The notes beneath the pieces are model-generated. The model saw only the letters and a list, made by a program, of their open reading frames with translations, had not been told where the DNA came from and made no database searches. DNA of 33,594 nucleotides from assembly GCA_045531455.1 (NCBI GenBank), contig JAZSEA010000115.1:1-33594 (forward strand), in the 5' to 3' direction. The stretch is from CAG-390 sp045531455 (GTDB taxonomy: Bacteria; Bacillota; Clostridia; Oscillospirales; CAG-272). A program made the position numbers and the translations under genes. Below, in pieces: positions 14,945 to 24,010 of this stretch; position 1 is the first letter of the stretch, and each line of letters starts with the position of its first letter.

Positions 14945-14974
14945 AACACCGCACAACGCAGGTTGTGCGGTGTT
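14945..14974 (-). other. Perfect 13-bp hairpin between ileS and lspA
   Basis: AACACCGCACAAC and GTTGTGCGGTGTT are perfect inverted arms with a 4-nt loop. The hairpin follows the ileS stop by 16 nt and precedes the lspA start by 17 nt. On the minus strand no T-run follows, so it may be a weak terminator, a processing site, or an element tuning lspA relative to ileS. Confidence 0.7.
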
Positions 14975-14990
14975 TCCTATTATTTATAAA

Positions 14991-17786
14991 TTAAAGGGTT
15001 TCGAGGATCTTCTTACATCTTGCGCAGATGAAGCCGTCCTCTGTCTTCTCGCCCTCTGTGGAGTAGCACCAGCAGCGGTCGCAACGCTCGCCGTCAGCGT
15101 TCTCAACGAGAACGGCGATCTTTGCTTCCTCGGGAATATACGCACCCTCGGGCGCGGTTCCGTCAACTACGTGTGCGCCGCTTGTAATGAATACGGTCTT
15201 GAGCTCTTCCTCGGTGAACTTGGAGAGAAGCTCGAGAACGCCCTTATCGGCGGTGTAAACGGTGACCTTAGCGTCAAGCGACTTACCGATCTTCTTCTCG
15301 GCACGCGCGATCTCAAGCGCCTTCATAACGTCATCGCGGAGGGTGAAGAGGTTCTCCCAACGCTCTGCGCCGACAAATGCGTACTTGCCCTCAGCCTTAG
15401 GCATTTCGGAGAGGTATACGCTTGTCTTGTCGTCGGTCGATGCGTGAGGCATAGCCTGCCAGATCTCCTCAGCGGTGAAGGTGAGGATGGGAGCGATCAT
15501 CTTGACCATTGCCGAGATGATGTAATAGAGCGCGGTCTGTGCGGAACGGCGAGCCTGCGAGGAGGGATTCTCAACGTAGACGCGGTCCTTGGTGATGTCG
15601 ATATAGAGCTTCGACATATCAACCGTGCAGAAGTTGTTGATCGCGTGGTAAACAAGGTGGAAGGAATAGTTATCGTAAGCCTTACGTACCTCTGCGATGA
15701 GAGCCTCGAGTCTCGAGAGTGCCCAACGGTCGATATCGAGCATATCCTCGAGTGCTACGCAGTCGGTATCGGGATTGAAGTCGCCGAGGTTAGCCATAAT
15801 GATTCTCGAGGTGTTACGGATCTTACGGTAGGTCTCGGAGAGCTGCTTGAAGATATTATCGGAGACGCGGACGTCAACCTGATAGTCGCTCGATGCGACC
15901 CAGAGACGAACGAGGTCTGCGCCGTACTTCTTGACGATATCGTCGGGGTTGATTACGTTGCCGAGGGACTTGTGCATTGCCTTGCCCTCGCCGTCAACTA
16001 CCCAACCGTGGGTGAGAACGTTCTTGAAGGGAGCCTCTGTCTTGCCCGAACCGATAGCGGTCAGGAGAGATGCCTGGAACCAACCGCGGTACTGGTCTGC
16101 ACCCTCAAGGTAAACGTCAGCGGGCCATTCAACATCCGAGCTGTCGTCGATTACCGAGAAATGAGTCGAACCCGAGTCGAACCAACCGTCAAGGGTGTTG
16201 GTCTCCTTCGAGAAATGCTTCTTGCCGCAAACGGGACATACGTAGTCCTCGCCGAGGATCTCCGCGGGCTCCATATCGAACCAAGCGTTCGAGCCCTTCT
16301 CTGCAAACACCTTCGAGACCTTATCGATGGTCTCGTCGTTGCAGATAGCCGCGCCGCAATCGTCGCAGTAGAATACGGGAATGGGAAGACCCCAATGACG
16401 CTGACGGGAGATGCACCAGTCCGCTCTCTCACGGATCATCTGAACCATTCTCTCGCCGCCCCAGGCAGGGAGCCAGGTTACGGGCTCGCAAGCCGCAACA
16501 GCCGCATCCTTGAAGCCTGCAACCGAGCAGAACCACTGAGGAGTTGCGCGGAAGATGATGGGATTCTTACATCTCCAGCAGTGAGGATATGAGTGGACGG
16601 TCTCCTCGGATGCGAAGAGCGCGCCCGATTCCTGCATATCGGCGAGGATGACCTCGTTCGACTTTGCATAGTAGAGTCCCGCGTACTTGCCCGCTTCCTC
16701 GGTCTGATAACCGCGGTCGTCAACGGGAACGATGATATCGATATTATATCTCTTGCAGGTGTTGTAGTCGTCAGCACCGAAGCCGGGAGCGGTATGAACA
16801 CAACCGGTACCGCTGTCCATAGTAACGTAATCGGCATTGACAACGATAGAGTCGCGGTCGAGGAAGGGATGGCGAGCGGTCATAAACTCGAACTCGCGTC
16901 CGGGCATAGTGAGAACGGTCTCGTACTCCTCGATGCCGCCCGCAGCCATAGTCTTAGCCGCGAGAGCCTCTGCAACGATATAGCAGTTGCCGTCAGCCGC
17001 ACGGAGAACGGCGTAGTTCTCGACGGGGTTGAGAGCGATCGCAAGGTTGCCGGGAAGAGTCCAGGTGGTGGTCGTCCAGATAATGAAGTAGGTCTTGTCG
17101 AGATCGATTCCCGAAAGCTTGCCCTTGTCGTCGTTTACCTTGAACTTGACGAAGATCGAGGTGCACTTATCGTCAGCGTACTCGATCTCAGCCTCAGCGA
17201 GAGCGGTCTCGTCGTGGGGGCACCAATAAACGGGCTTGAGACCCTTGTAGATATATCCGCGCTTGAACATCTCGCCGAAAACGCGGACCTCGCGCGCCTC
17301 GAACTCGGGAGCCATAGTGATATAGGGATGCTCCCAATCGGCTACAACGCCGAGTCTCTGGAACTGGAGCGACTGCTTGTCAACGAAGTCCTGCGCGAAC
17401 TTGTGGCAAGCCGAACGGAACTCGGAGATTGACATTCTCTTGCGGTCGAGCTTGTTCTTCTTGATGATCGCGGACTCGATGGGCATACCGTGGTTGTCCC
17501 AGCCGGGAACAAAGGGAACGCGGTAGCCTTCCATGATCTTGGATTTATTGATGATATCCTTGAGGATCTTGTTGAGCGCGTGACCCATATGGATATTTCC
17601 GTTCGAGAAGGGAGGACCATCGTGAAGCGCGAACTGCGGCTTGCCCTCTGCATTCTCGAGCAGACGGTTGTAAAGATCCTTTTCCTGCCAGTACTTGAGC
17701 ATCTCAGGCTCGCGCTGAGGCAGGTTTGCCCTCATCGCAAAGCTTGTCTGGGGCAGATTAAGTGTACTTGTGTAGTCCTTGGACAT
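14991..17786 (-). CDS. ileS: Isoleucyl-tRNA synthetase
   Basis: The 931-residue class I synthetase has the normal length. The HIGH motif is HMGH at 66-69 within DGPPFSNGNIHMGH. The editing domain spans about 200-400, with TTTTWTLPGN. The KMSKS region is GKAMHKSLGN around 601-610, where Met604-His605 replaces the usual Met-Ser. The C-terminal zinc module has two CxxC pairs (CDRCWC and CARC, about 900-925). It charges tRNA-Ile in the cytoplasm. ATG 17786 has AAGGAG upstream. The 36-nt gap to the preceding gene leaves no room for a T-box leader, so any such control would lie further upstream in the run. Confidence 0.97.
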   Translation of the reverse strand: MSKDYTSTLNLPQTSFAMRANLPQREPEMLKYWQEKDLYNRLLENAEGKPQFALHDGPPFSNGNIHMGHALNKILKDIINKSKIMEGYRVPFVPGWDNHGMPIESAIIKKNKLDRKRMSISEFRSACHKFAQDFVDKQSLQFQRLGVVADWEHPYITMAPEFEAREVRVFGEMFKRGYIYKGLKPVYWCPHDETALAEAEIEYADDKCTSIFVKFKVNDDKGKLSGIDLDKTYFIIWTTTTWTLPGNLAIALNPVENYAVLRAADGNCYIVAEALAAKTMAAGGIEEYETVLTMPGREFEFMTARHPFLDRDSIVVNADYVTMDSGTGCVHTAPGFGADDYNTCKRYNIDIIVPVDDRGYQTEEAGKYAGLYYAKSNEVILADMQESGALFASEETVHSYPHCWRCKNPIIFRATPQWFCSVAGFKDAAVAACEPVTWLPAWGGERMVQMIRERADWCISRQRHWGLPIPVFYCDDCGAAICNDETIDKVSKVFAEKGSNAWFDMEPAEILGEDYVCPVCGKKHFSKETNTLDGWFDSGSTHFSVIDDSSDVEWPADVYLEGADQYRGWFQASLLTAIGSGKTEAPFKNVLTHGWVVDGEGKAMHKSLGNVINPDDIVKKYGADLVRLWVASSDYQVDVRVSDNIFKQLSETYRKIRNTSRIIMANLGDFNPDTDCVALEDMLDIDRWALSRLEALIAEVRKAYDNYSFHLVYHAINNFCTVDMSKLYIDITKDRVYVENPSSQARRSAQTALYYIISAMVKMIAPILTFTAEEIWQAMPHASTDDKTSVYLSEMPKAEGKYAFVGAERWENLFTLRDDVMKALEIARAEKKIGKSLDAKVTVYTADKGVLELLSKFTEEELKTVFITSGAHVVDGTAPEGAYIPEEAKIAVLVENADGERCDRCWCYSTEGEKTEDGFICARCKKILETL

Positions 17787-17822
17787 AGTGTATATATCTC
17801 CTTAATATTATGTAATTCAAAA

Positions 17823-18926
17823 TTATTTTTTCAGTCTTGCGCGGATGGCATCGAGCGCGCTCTTCATATCGGTGAAGCTCTTGGGTGCCTGCTTTTCCTC
17901 GGGCTCGGGAGCCTCTTCTTCTCTCTTGACGACGGGAAGCTCCTCGTCCTCGGTCTCGGCATACATCTTCGCCAGACGCGCGGAAAGATCATCTTCATTG
18001 ATTGGCTCTGCCGGCTCGATCTCCTCTGGCTCGCTGTCAAGTCCCGCGGAACGGATAAGATCGTCCGCGATGTCCTCGCTGTCGTCCTTTTCGGGCTCGG
18101 ATTCGTGCTCTTCTTCAGCCTCCTCCTCGACTACGGGCTCGGATTCGGGGATCACCTCGATCTCCTCCTCGTTGAGGGGCTCTTCGATGGGCTCAACCGA
18201 TTCTTCAATAGGCTCTTCTACCGTCTCTTCGACGGGTTCCTCGGCGACTTCCTCAGTCTCTTCGGGCTCGGGTTCAGCCTCGGGTTCAGCTTCGGTAATC
18301 TCCTCCGAGGCGATCTCGGGAACGGGGATCACCTCCTCGGCGGGAGCGGGCTCTTCCTCGGTCTCCTCAACTGTTTTTTCTGCAAGAATGAAGGCGAGAA
18401 CGTCATCGTCCTCTTTGATCTCTTCGATCTCTTCATTATCTGCGATCTCACCCTCGGGATAAAGTGCGGGTATGGTCATAGGAACCGCCTCAAGCTTTTC
18501 TCCGAGAGCACGGATCTCCGCGATAGCGGATTCGGCGGCATCGAGCGCATCCTCGGACGCATCCTTGCCCTCTTCTGCCGCGACTTTCGCTTCCTTAGCC
18601 GAGTCCTCCGCCTTCTTTGCGGAAATAGCGGCGTCGTTGGCAACACAAAGAGCGTCGTTGACCGATACTCTTACCGCTTCGATCTGCGCCGAGAGCGACG
18701 AGATCAGCTTCTCGATGCCCGAAAGATCAACTGCGGGTGCAGATGCGGGCGCGGACTTTGCCGACTCCTCGCGGAGTCTTGCAACCTCTGCCTTGAGATC
18801 GGCGTTTTCCTTATAAAGTCTTCCCGAAACCGCAAAAAGCTCGGAGAGCGCGGCATCGGCGTTAGCTGCGGGGTAGCTGTCCCCCTTCAGCGAATATTTG
18901 TGTTTGAAATTCTCGGGAATTTTCAT
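17823..18926 (-). CDS. Acidic coiled-coil protein in the DivIVA position
   Basis: The 367-residue protein starts with a short basic segment containing FKHKYSLKGD, then Ala/Glu/Lys-rich heptads (about 25-150) that should form coiled coils. A long Glu/Pro/Val-rich acidic stretch (about 165-310) and a basic amphipathic helix at the end (SALDAIRARLKK) follow. It lies between yggT and ileS, where DivIVA and often YlmH are found in Gram-positives. Coiled coil plus position suggest a divergent DivIVA/GpsB-like scaffold, but I see no clear DivIVA signature, so this is inference. ATG 18926 has GGAGG; TTG 18929 is adjacent. An equivalent of ylmH is missing. Confidence 0.75.
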   Translation of the reverse strand: MKIPENFKHKYSLKGDSYPAANADAALSELFAVSGRLYKENADLKAEVARLREESAKSAPASAPAVDLSGIEKLISSLSAQIEAVRVSVNDALCVANDAAISAKKAEDSAKEAKVAAEEGKDASEDALDAAESAIAEIRALGEKLEAVPMTIPALYPEGEIADNEEIEEIKEDDDVLAFILAEKTVEETEEEPAPAEEVIPVPEIASEEITEAEPEAEPEPEETEEVAEEPVEETVEEPIEESVEPIEEPLNEEEIEVIPESEPVVEEEAEEEHESEPEKDDSEDIADDLIRSAGLDSEPEEIEPAEPINEDDLSARLAKMYAETEDEELPVVKREEEAPEPEEKQAPKSFTDMKSALDAIRARLKK

Positions 18927-18947
18927 CAAAAACCTCCATTATTAAGG

Positions 18948-19229
18948 CTAAATCGGGATCGACCCGAGGATAGCCTGTATCATACCGAGCAGAAGCGTCG
19001 TCATAAAGAATGAGACGTCAAAGGGCGTTCCCTGAAAGAGTCCGAGCCTTTCGAGTATCTTCCGCACGGGCAGTATAAAGGGCTCTGTAAAGTAATAAAG
19101 CAGCATGGAAAACTTGCTCTCCTCGCCCATCATAAAGATCGAGAGGACGGCGCGCACCAGCATTGCGATAAGCACAGCACCCAGAATAAGGTCAACGAAA
19201 TTGACCGTCAGTACCAAAAAGAGTTTCAA
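18948..19229 (-). CDS. YggT family membrane protein
   Basis: The 93-residue protein has two hydrophobic segments (about 4-30 and 70-90) flanking the family loop LLYYFTEPFILPVRKIL. YggT proteins accompany sepF and yggS in many bacteria and are linked to division and membrane homeostasis; the biochemical role is unsettled. The start is TTG 19229, with AAAGGCGGAA about 10 nt upstream. It follows sepF by 23 nt. Confidence 0.88.
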   Translation of the reverse strand: MKLFLVLTVNFVDLILGAVLIAMLVRAVLSIFMMGEESKFSMLLYYFTEPFILPVRKILERLGLFQGTPFDVSFFMTTLLLGMIQAILGSIPI

Positions 19230-19252
19230 AAATTATTCCGCCTTTCGGAATA

Positions 19253-19747
19253 TTAATAGGTGTATCCGCCGATACCGCCGAATCCCGCAAAGCCGTAGCC
19301 CTCGTCGGGAGCGGCATTGTCTTGCTCGGTCTCAATGACCTCCTCCGCGATCTCCATAGAGTTCGGGGAGAGCATATAAGTTGTCTCGGATACGGGCTGG
19401 ATCTGACCGCCGATCGCGTAAACAACGCCGGTCAGGAAGCATACGAGGTCGTGGGAAACCTCCTTGGTAGTGTTCTCCATATGAATGAGAACGGGATGGT
19501 TCTGCATAAGTGCGTTAGCAATAGTCTGACCGTCGCCAAAGTTTGTCGGACGGATGAGCTTCATCTGTACGGGTGCAGAATGTGCTACGTTGAAGGTGGG
19601 TCTTGCAGGAGCCGCGGGCTTCTCGGGAGCCGCCTTTTCCTCGGCTGCGGGAGCCGCGAAATCCTCTTCCTGTCCGTAGTAGGTGGTATCGTAATCATCC
19701 TCGCGTGCGGGCTTGTTCTGCTTGTTGAAAAGATTGAGAGCTGCCAT
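19253..19747 (-). CDS. sepF: Cell division protein SepF
   Basis: The 164-residue protein has a polar N-terminal linker rich in Ala, Pro and Glu (about 10-50) and the SepF core (about 55-140). The core contains ADGQTIANAL-like FGDGQTIANALMQNHPVLIHM and the FLTGVVYAIGG helix-strand of the family. SepF tethers FtsZ to the membrane and bundles it at the septum. The N-terminal amphipathic anchor is not obvious here: the start MAALNLFNKQNK is short. ATG 19747 has GGAGG upstream. The gene lies between yggS and yggT. Confidence 0.92.
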   Translation of the reverse strand: MAALNLFNKQNKPAREDDYDTTYYGQEEDFAAPAAEEKAAPEKPAAPARPTFNVAHSAPVQMKLIRPTNFGDGQTIANALMQNHPVLIHMENTTKEVSHDLVCFLTGVVYAIGGQIQPVSETTYMLSPNSMEIAEEVIETEQDNAAPDEGYGFAGFGGIGGYTY

Positions 19748-19784
19748 TTTTAATTCCTCCGTTTTATAGTAAGTTATTTATTTA

Positions 19785-20525
19785 TCAATTTTTATTTTTT
19801 ATATTCATAACGTCCGCCGTGGTCCTGCCGAAAACGCTGCTTCCGAGACGGACTATAGTCGCACCCGCGGCTATTGCAGGGCGGTAGCTTTCGCTCATTC
19901 CCATTGAGAAGACGGGCTCGCCTGCATTATGAAGCGTGTCCCTCCAGATATCAATGGCAAGATCGTAAGTTTCCTTGAAATATTTCAGATATTCGCCATG
20001 GTCACCGCACTTAGGCGCCATTGTCATAAATCCGCAAAGCTCGATATGCGGAAAATCCTGCAATCCAAGGCAAAAATCCTTGAGATCCTCGGGGAGGACT
20101 CCGCTTTTCGATTCCTCGCGCCCGATATTGATCTCGGCGAGGACGCGGATCTTCATATCCCGCTTTGCCGCCTGCTTTTCGAGCTCACACGCGAGCTCAA
20201 GCGACTCAAGCGAGTGTATCAGCGAGACCTTGTCGATGATCTGCTTTACCTTGTTCCTCTGCAAGTGACCGATGAAGTGGATCTCGACGCGGTGCTTCAT
20301 CCCCTCGTAATGCTCTATGAGGGTGTCGGTGCGGTTCTCGCCTATGACGTCGAGTCCGCGGTACTCGCAGAGCGCGTCAAGCTCGCCGCAGTCGGCGTAT
20401 TTTGCCGCAACCACGAGTTTTACACCCGCTCCCTCTCTGCCCGATTCTCTCTCCGCCTCGCGTATACCGTCGATAGCGTCATCGTAGCGTGCGAGAAGGT
20501 CGCTGTATTTATTCTGCTCGTTCAT
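19785..20525 (-). CDS. PLP homeostasis protein, YggS/PLPBP family
   Basis: The 246-residue product has the alanine-racemase-like N-terminal barrel fold of the family. The PLP lysine lies in VVAAKYAD near residue 40, followed by GENR, the HFIGHLQRNK segment (near 103-112) and GMSESYRPAIAAGATIVRLG with the phosphate-binding end. It binds pyridoxal phosphate and balances vitamin B6 and amino-acid pools; it is not a known catalyst. TTG 20534 is only 3 nt after AAAGG, so ATG 20525, just after the upstream stop, is chosen. It overlaps the end of the HlyD-like gene's transcript unit. Confidence 0.92.
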   Translation of the reverse strand: MNEQNKYSDLLARYDDAIDGIREAERESGREGAGVKLVVAAKYADCGELDALCEYRGLDVIGENRTDTLIEHYEGMKHRVEIHFIGHLQRNKVKQIIDKVSLIHSLESLELACELEKQAAKRDMKIRVLAEINIGREESKSGVLPEDLKDFCLGLQDFPHIELCGFMTMAPKCGDHGEYLKYFKETYDLAIDIWRDTLHNAGEPVFSMGMSESYRPAIAAGATIVRLGSSVFGRTTADVMNIKNKN

Positions 20526-20526
20526 A

Positions 20527-22053
20527 TCAGTCAAGTGCCTTTCCGTGATAAAGATCCTTGCCCGTGAGTATCACCTGCTCAAGATCGTCAAGGTGGTAGA
20601 AATACCTCAGCGTCTGCCCCTTGGGAACGGGAATTCCGCCGTTGTCGTAGATCTTCTTCTCAAATCCGTGCTCTTCGGCAAATGCGTGGAGCGAGGCGTA
20701 ATCGTCTATCGTCCCGTGATCCGAGAAGCCGAGTGCGGTATAGGTCAGGGGCTTGCCGGGCTCCGCATCGGCATAATCCGCCGCGATGACGTAACCGTTG
20801 CCCTCATAGATGACCTTGATCTGTCTGAAGAAGACGTATCCGCCGTTGATCGTATAAACTCCCGTCATACCGTCATAGTAGCGGACCGCGGTAAGCGGGA
20901 TGCGGTATCCGCTGTAGCGGGCAAGCTCGATGCTTACGTCCTGCAGACGCAGATACTTGAAATTCTTCGGCATCTCCTTCGACCAAAAGATCAGGAGTGC
21001 CTCCGCGCGGTCGCCGTCGCCGTCATAGTCGTCAAGGTCGAGGACCAGACGCTCAAGAGTCATCACAAGCGTGCGCGCGCCGTTATCGTTGAAGATTATA
21101 TTGTATTTTTCACCCTCGGCAAAGCCCTTCGAGTCAGCCGCGGAAAGCGGTACGCAGAGATACCATTTCGGATCGTCGATCATCTTTCCGATCGCGGAAT
21201 CGGTCGACTCGGGCTCGCCTGCGATCAGGGATGCAAAAGAGCCGACCGTGATATCCGAGAGAAGCTTCGGATCGAACAGAGACTCATATCCGTCGCAGTC
21301 GCGGAAGAAGTAACCGACGCTGTCCGAGGATATGCTTCCCGTCCTTTTGCCGTAGGTCGATATCAGCGAAGCACGCTCCGCCTCGAGAGACGCGAGGCGC
21401 GCCTTGGCTTCATCGGGACCCTTTTCGAGAAGCTCGATCCTTCCGAGCGCGGAAAGAAAGCTGTCCGAAAGTGCCGCGGCATCGACGTATTCACCCCTTG
21501 CGAGAAGGTCCATTATCTCGCTGTAATCCTCGCCCGCATCGCGAAGTGCCTCGGGAAGACCCGTTTGCACAACGCCCGTACCGAGGCTTGCCTCAATAAG
21601 CGCGATCTCGCGGTCGATCTCGGATATGCGGAGTCTGACGTCGTCCGTGATAGCGGCGTAAAGATCGCAAATTCCCTCTCCGATGCCGATCCTATCGCCG
21701 TCGTCGGTCAGATAATCGGGTGTACCCGACAGCGAGCTTTCGATCACGCTCTCGCTGCGGAAGATATATCCCGTAGCGCGGCGGTATTCGCTCTCTGTGA
21801 CGTCATAGGCGGGCGACGCCGTAACGTCGGAGGAAAGGCTTTTTACGAAATGATAGCCGAAATAGAGCACAAGTCCGACCGATGCAAGCGCAACGGCGGC
21901 GGCAAGCAGAGCCGAGAAAAGATAAGTGAAATCAAACCCGAGGCGTCTCTTCCCCGAGACTTCACCGCTCTCATCTTCGGCATTATTGAATTTTTTTATT
22001 TCCGAACGCCGAAGCTCGGTAAGCTGATTTTTATCTTTTCCGTTTTTTTTCAT
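20527..22053 (-). CDS. HlyD-like membrane protein in the division cluster
   Basis: The 508-residue protein has a charged cytoplasmic N-terminus (about 1-45), one membrane helix (about 46-72) and a large extracellular part. That part contains a coiled-coil hairpin (about 140-240) and beta-rich barrel-like segments before and after it. This resembles periplasmic-adaptor/HlyD proteins, often annotated in this position beside sepF and yggS in Clostridia. No transporter partner is adjacent, so a secretion role is uncertain and an envelope or division role is plausible. The start is ATG 22053 with a weak ribosome binding site, 17 nt after miaA. Confidence 0.75.
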   Translation of the reverse strand: MKKNGKDKNQLTELRRSEIKKFNNAEDESGEVSGKRRLGFDFTYLFSALLAAAVALASVGLVLYFGYHFVKSLSSDVTASPAYDVTESEYRRATGYIFRSESVIESSLSGTPDYLTDDGDRIGIGEGICDLYAAITDDVRLRISEIDREIALIEASLGTGVVQTGLPEALRDAGEDYSEIMDLLARGEYVDAAALSDSFLSALGRIELLEKGPDEAKARLASLEAERASLISTYGKRTGSISSDSVGYFFRDCDGYESLFDPKLLSDITVGSFASLIAGEPESTDSAIGKMIDDPKWYLCVPLSAADSKGFAEGEKYNIIFNDNGARTLVMTLERLVLDLDDYDGDGDRAEALLIFWSKEMPKNFKYLRLQDVSIELARYSGYRIPLTAVRYYDGMTGVYTINGGYVFFRQIKVIYEGNGYVIAADYADAEPGKPLTYTALGFSDHGTIDDYASLHAFAEEHGFEKKIYDNGGIPVPKGQTLRYFYHLDDLEQVILTGKDLYHGKALD

Positions 22054-22070
22054 AAATAAACCGTGTTTTG

Positions 22071-23006
22071 TCAGTTTTCAAGCCACTCGCGTACTTTAGC
22101 GGCGAGGGCATCCGTAGGATCGGGCATAGAATCCGTCAGCCCGACCGTTTCTATATAATTTTTCGCCGAGAACCAGGTGACCTGTCTCTTGGCGTATCTG
22201 CGTGTTGCAATGCAGAGCCTCTCGCGTGCTTCGGAAATGTCCACCTCACCGCGAACGCATCCGAGCATCTCCTTGTACCCGATCGCCTGCGCGGCTGTCG
22301 GATTCTTCTCGAAAATGCCCATATCGAGCAGCTTTTTCGTCTCGTCGAGCAGACCCGCGGCGATCATCTCGTCGCATCGCTTCTCGATACGCGCGTACCT
22401 CTCATCCATATCGGTACGGCGAAGCTCAAAGGCAAGAAAATCGTATTTTGCGGGCGACGGAATTGCATCAAGCTCGCTCTTTTTTCTGCCCGTTGTCTCA
22501 TATATCTCAAGCGCGCGGATAACTCGGCGGAGGTTGTTTTCGTGGATCTTTTCCGCGCTTTCGGGGTCGACCTCGCGGAGTTTTTCGTGAAGCGCGTGTG
22601 CTCCGAGCTCCTCGGCTTCCGCGGCAAGACGATCGCGGACGTTGCTCTTGCCCGAGCTTTCGTCAAACGGACGCTCGAAAAGCAGGGTGTCGAGGTAGAG
22701 ACCAGTGCCTCCGCAGATGACGGGAAGTTTTCCGCGCGAGATTATGTCCTTTATCGCGCGTTCGGCGTCCTCGGCATACTCCGCGCAGGAATATTCGCAC
22801 ATCGGATCGACGAAATCGACCATATGATGAGGCACGCGTGCCTGCTCCTCGGGGGTAGGCTTGGCGGTTCCGATATCCATCACGCGATAGATCTGCATCG
22901 AGTCGCAGCATACGATCTCGCCGCCGAGAATTTCGGCAAGCCTTATCGCAAGGCTCGTTTTTCCCGATGCGGTATGACCCGCAACGGCAATTATCTTGTT
23001 TTTCAT
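22071..23006 (-). CDS. miaA: tRNA dimethylallyltransferase
   Basis: The 311-residue enzyme has the P-loop GHTASGKTS at 10-18 (His where Pro is common), then CDSMQIYRVMDIGTAKPT, GGTGLYLDTLL and QAIGYKE, all MiaA landmarks. It transfers a dimethylallyl group to N6 of A37 in tRNAs reading UNN codons. Its ATG shares one base with the stop of the preceding gene (TAATG), indicating coupled translation. With queA in the same run, two anticodon-loop modification genes are clustered. Confidence 0.95.
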   Translation of the reverse strand: MKNKIIAVAGHTASGKTSLAIRLAEILGGEIVCCDSMQIYRVMDIGTAKPTPEEQARVPHHMVDFVDPMCEYSCAEYAEDAERAIKDIISRGKLPVICGGTGLYLDTLLFERPFDESSGKSNVRDRLAAEAEELGAHALHEKLREVDPESAEKIHENNLRRVIRALEIYETTGRKKSELDAIPSPAKYDFLAFELRRTDMDERYARIEKRCDEMIAAGLLDETKKLLDMGIFEKNPTAAQAIGYKEMLGCVRGEVDISEARERLCIATRRYAKRQVTWFSAKNYIETVGLTDSMPDPTDALAAKVREWLEN

Positions 23007-24001
23007 TACTTTTTGATCGGAATATTCGCCGCAACCGTGAAGTCGTCGGGATAATAGCGTTCCCTTCCGCCCTTCTTTTTAGGCATCGAAACAAGCTCGG
23101 TCGGAACGTAGGGTCCGTAGGGCTCCTCGAAATACGCGTAACCCTCGCCGATCTGCTCGCCCCTTTCGGCGCAATCGGGGATGAGCGAATAGTAAGGCTC
23201 GCCGAAGGTGCAGGCAACTCCGAGCTCAAGCGGAACGCCCTGCCACCACCAGGAGACCACGCCGCTCTCGCCGCGGCTTATCTGTCCGAAGAAGCCGCCT
23301 ACTGTCAGAGTCAGCGATCTGAGGAGTCTGCGAAGCGCGAATTTCCATTCCTCGACCTCGTAAAGCGCATCGGGCATACGGATCGAGATTCGATTCGTGC
23401 GAAGTCCCTCGCGCTTGACCTCTGCGCGCTCGGCGTCGTTTATGAGAACGTGCGTCACGGGTCTCTGCGCGTACCAGACGGGCGCAGGTGTGTTTTCCAA
23501 GAATTCAATAAACTCCGCTCTGTCCGAATACTCGCGATCGGGAGGCATCTTCTCGCCGAATCTCGACGGAAGTGCCGCGGGAAGCTCACGCTCGAGGAGA
23601 GATACGATCTCGCCGTAAAGCTCACGGAAGGATCTTCCCTCGAACCATACCGAAAGCGTCAGCATCGGGGTGTATTCGTTGAGCGCGGGCGGAATGAGCT
23701 TTTCGGTACAAAAGGCCGTCTCCTCACCGCTCATCTCGAGTGCCCCTTCAAGAGCATCCGCCGCCTTCAGAGCGAATTTTTTCGCATATCCGAGCGCACT
23801 CTCGCCCTCGAAATCAGAAAGGCTGAACGCGGTCAGGTACTTGATCCCTCCGACCGAAAGCAGTATGTCCGCGGGGATCTCGTCAAAGCTCACCTCTCGC
23901 TTTTCTGTCAGCTCAAGGCGGCAATCATTGATCTTCGGCAGTCTCCATTCATCATCGGGAGAAAGCTTCGACCATATCTTAAAATCAATAGTTTGGTTCA
24001 T
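23006..24001 (-). CDS. Hypothetical protein between queA and miaA
   Basis: The 331-residue soluble protein is not recognised. It begins MNQTIDFKIWSKLSPDDEW and has many Trp, Tyr and Glu residues, with a Gly-rich segment GGFFGQISRGESGVVSWWWQG near residues 235-255. No signal or membrane helix is seen. The C-terminal part (PYGPYVPTEL) could be a DUF-type enzyme or immunity-like fold; I cannot assign it. Its stop overlaps the miaA start, and it begins 9 nt after the intact-length end of queA, so it is part of the same transcript. Confidence 0.75.
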   Translation of the reverse strand: MNQTIDFKIWSKLSPDDEWRLPKINDCRLELTEKREVSFDEIPADILLSVGGIKYLTAFSLSDFEGESALGYAKKFALKAADALEGALEMSGEETAFCTEKLIPPALNEYTPMLTLSVWFEGRSFRELYGEIVSLLERELPAALPSRFGEKMPPDREYSDRAEFIEFLENTPAPVWYAQRPVTHVLINDAERAEVKREGLRTNRISIRMPDALYEVEEWKFALRRLLRSLTLTVGGFFGQISRGESGVVSWWWQGVPLELGVACTFGEPYYSLIPDCAERGEQIGEGYAYFEEPYGPYVPTELVSMPKKKGGRERYYPDDFTVAANIPIKK

Positions 24002-24010
24002 TTTTATTCC

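Noticed and set aside
14940..16592. Long plus-strand open frames opposite ileS, and similar ones opposite the acidic gene and the HlyD-like gene
   Set aside because: Codon-bias shadows. The minus-strand genes have recognisable families, binding sites and tight spacing.
17787..17822. A T-box leader for ileS
   Set aside because: Only 36 nt separate ileS from the preceding gene, too short for a T-box, and no such motif is seen.
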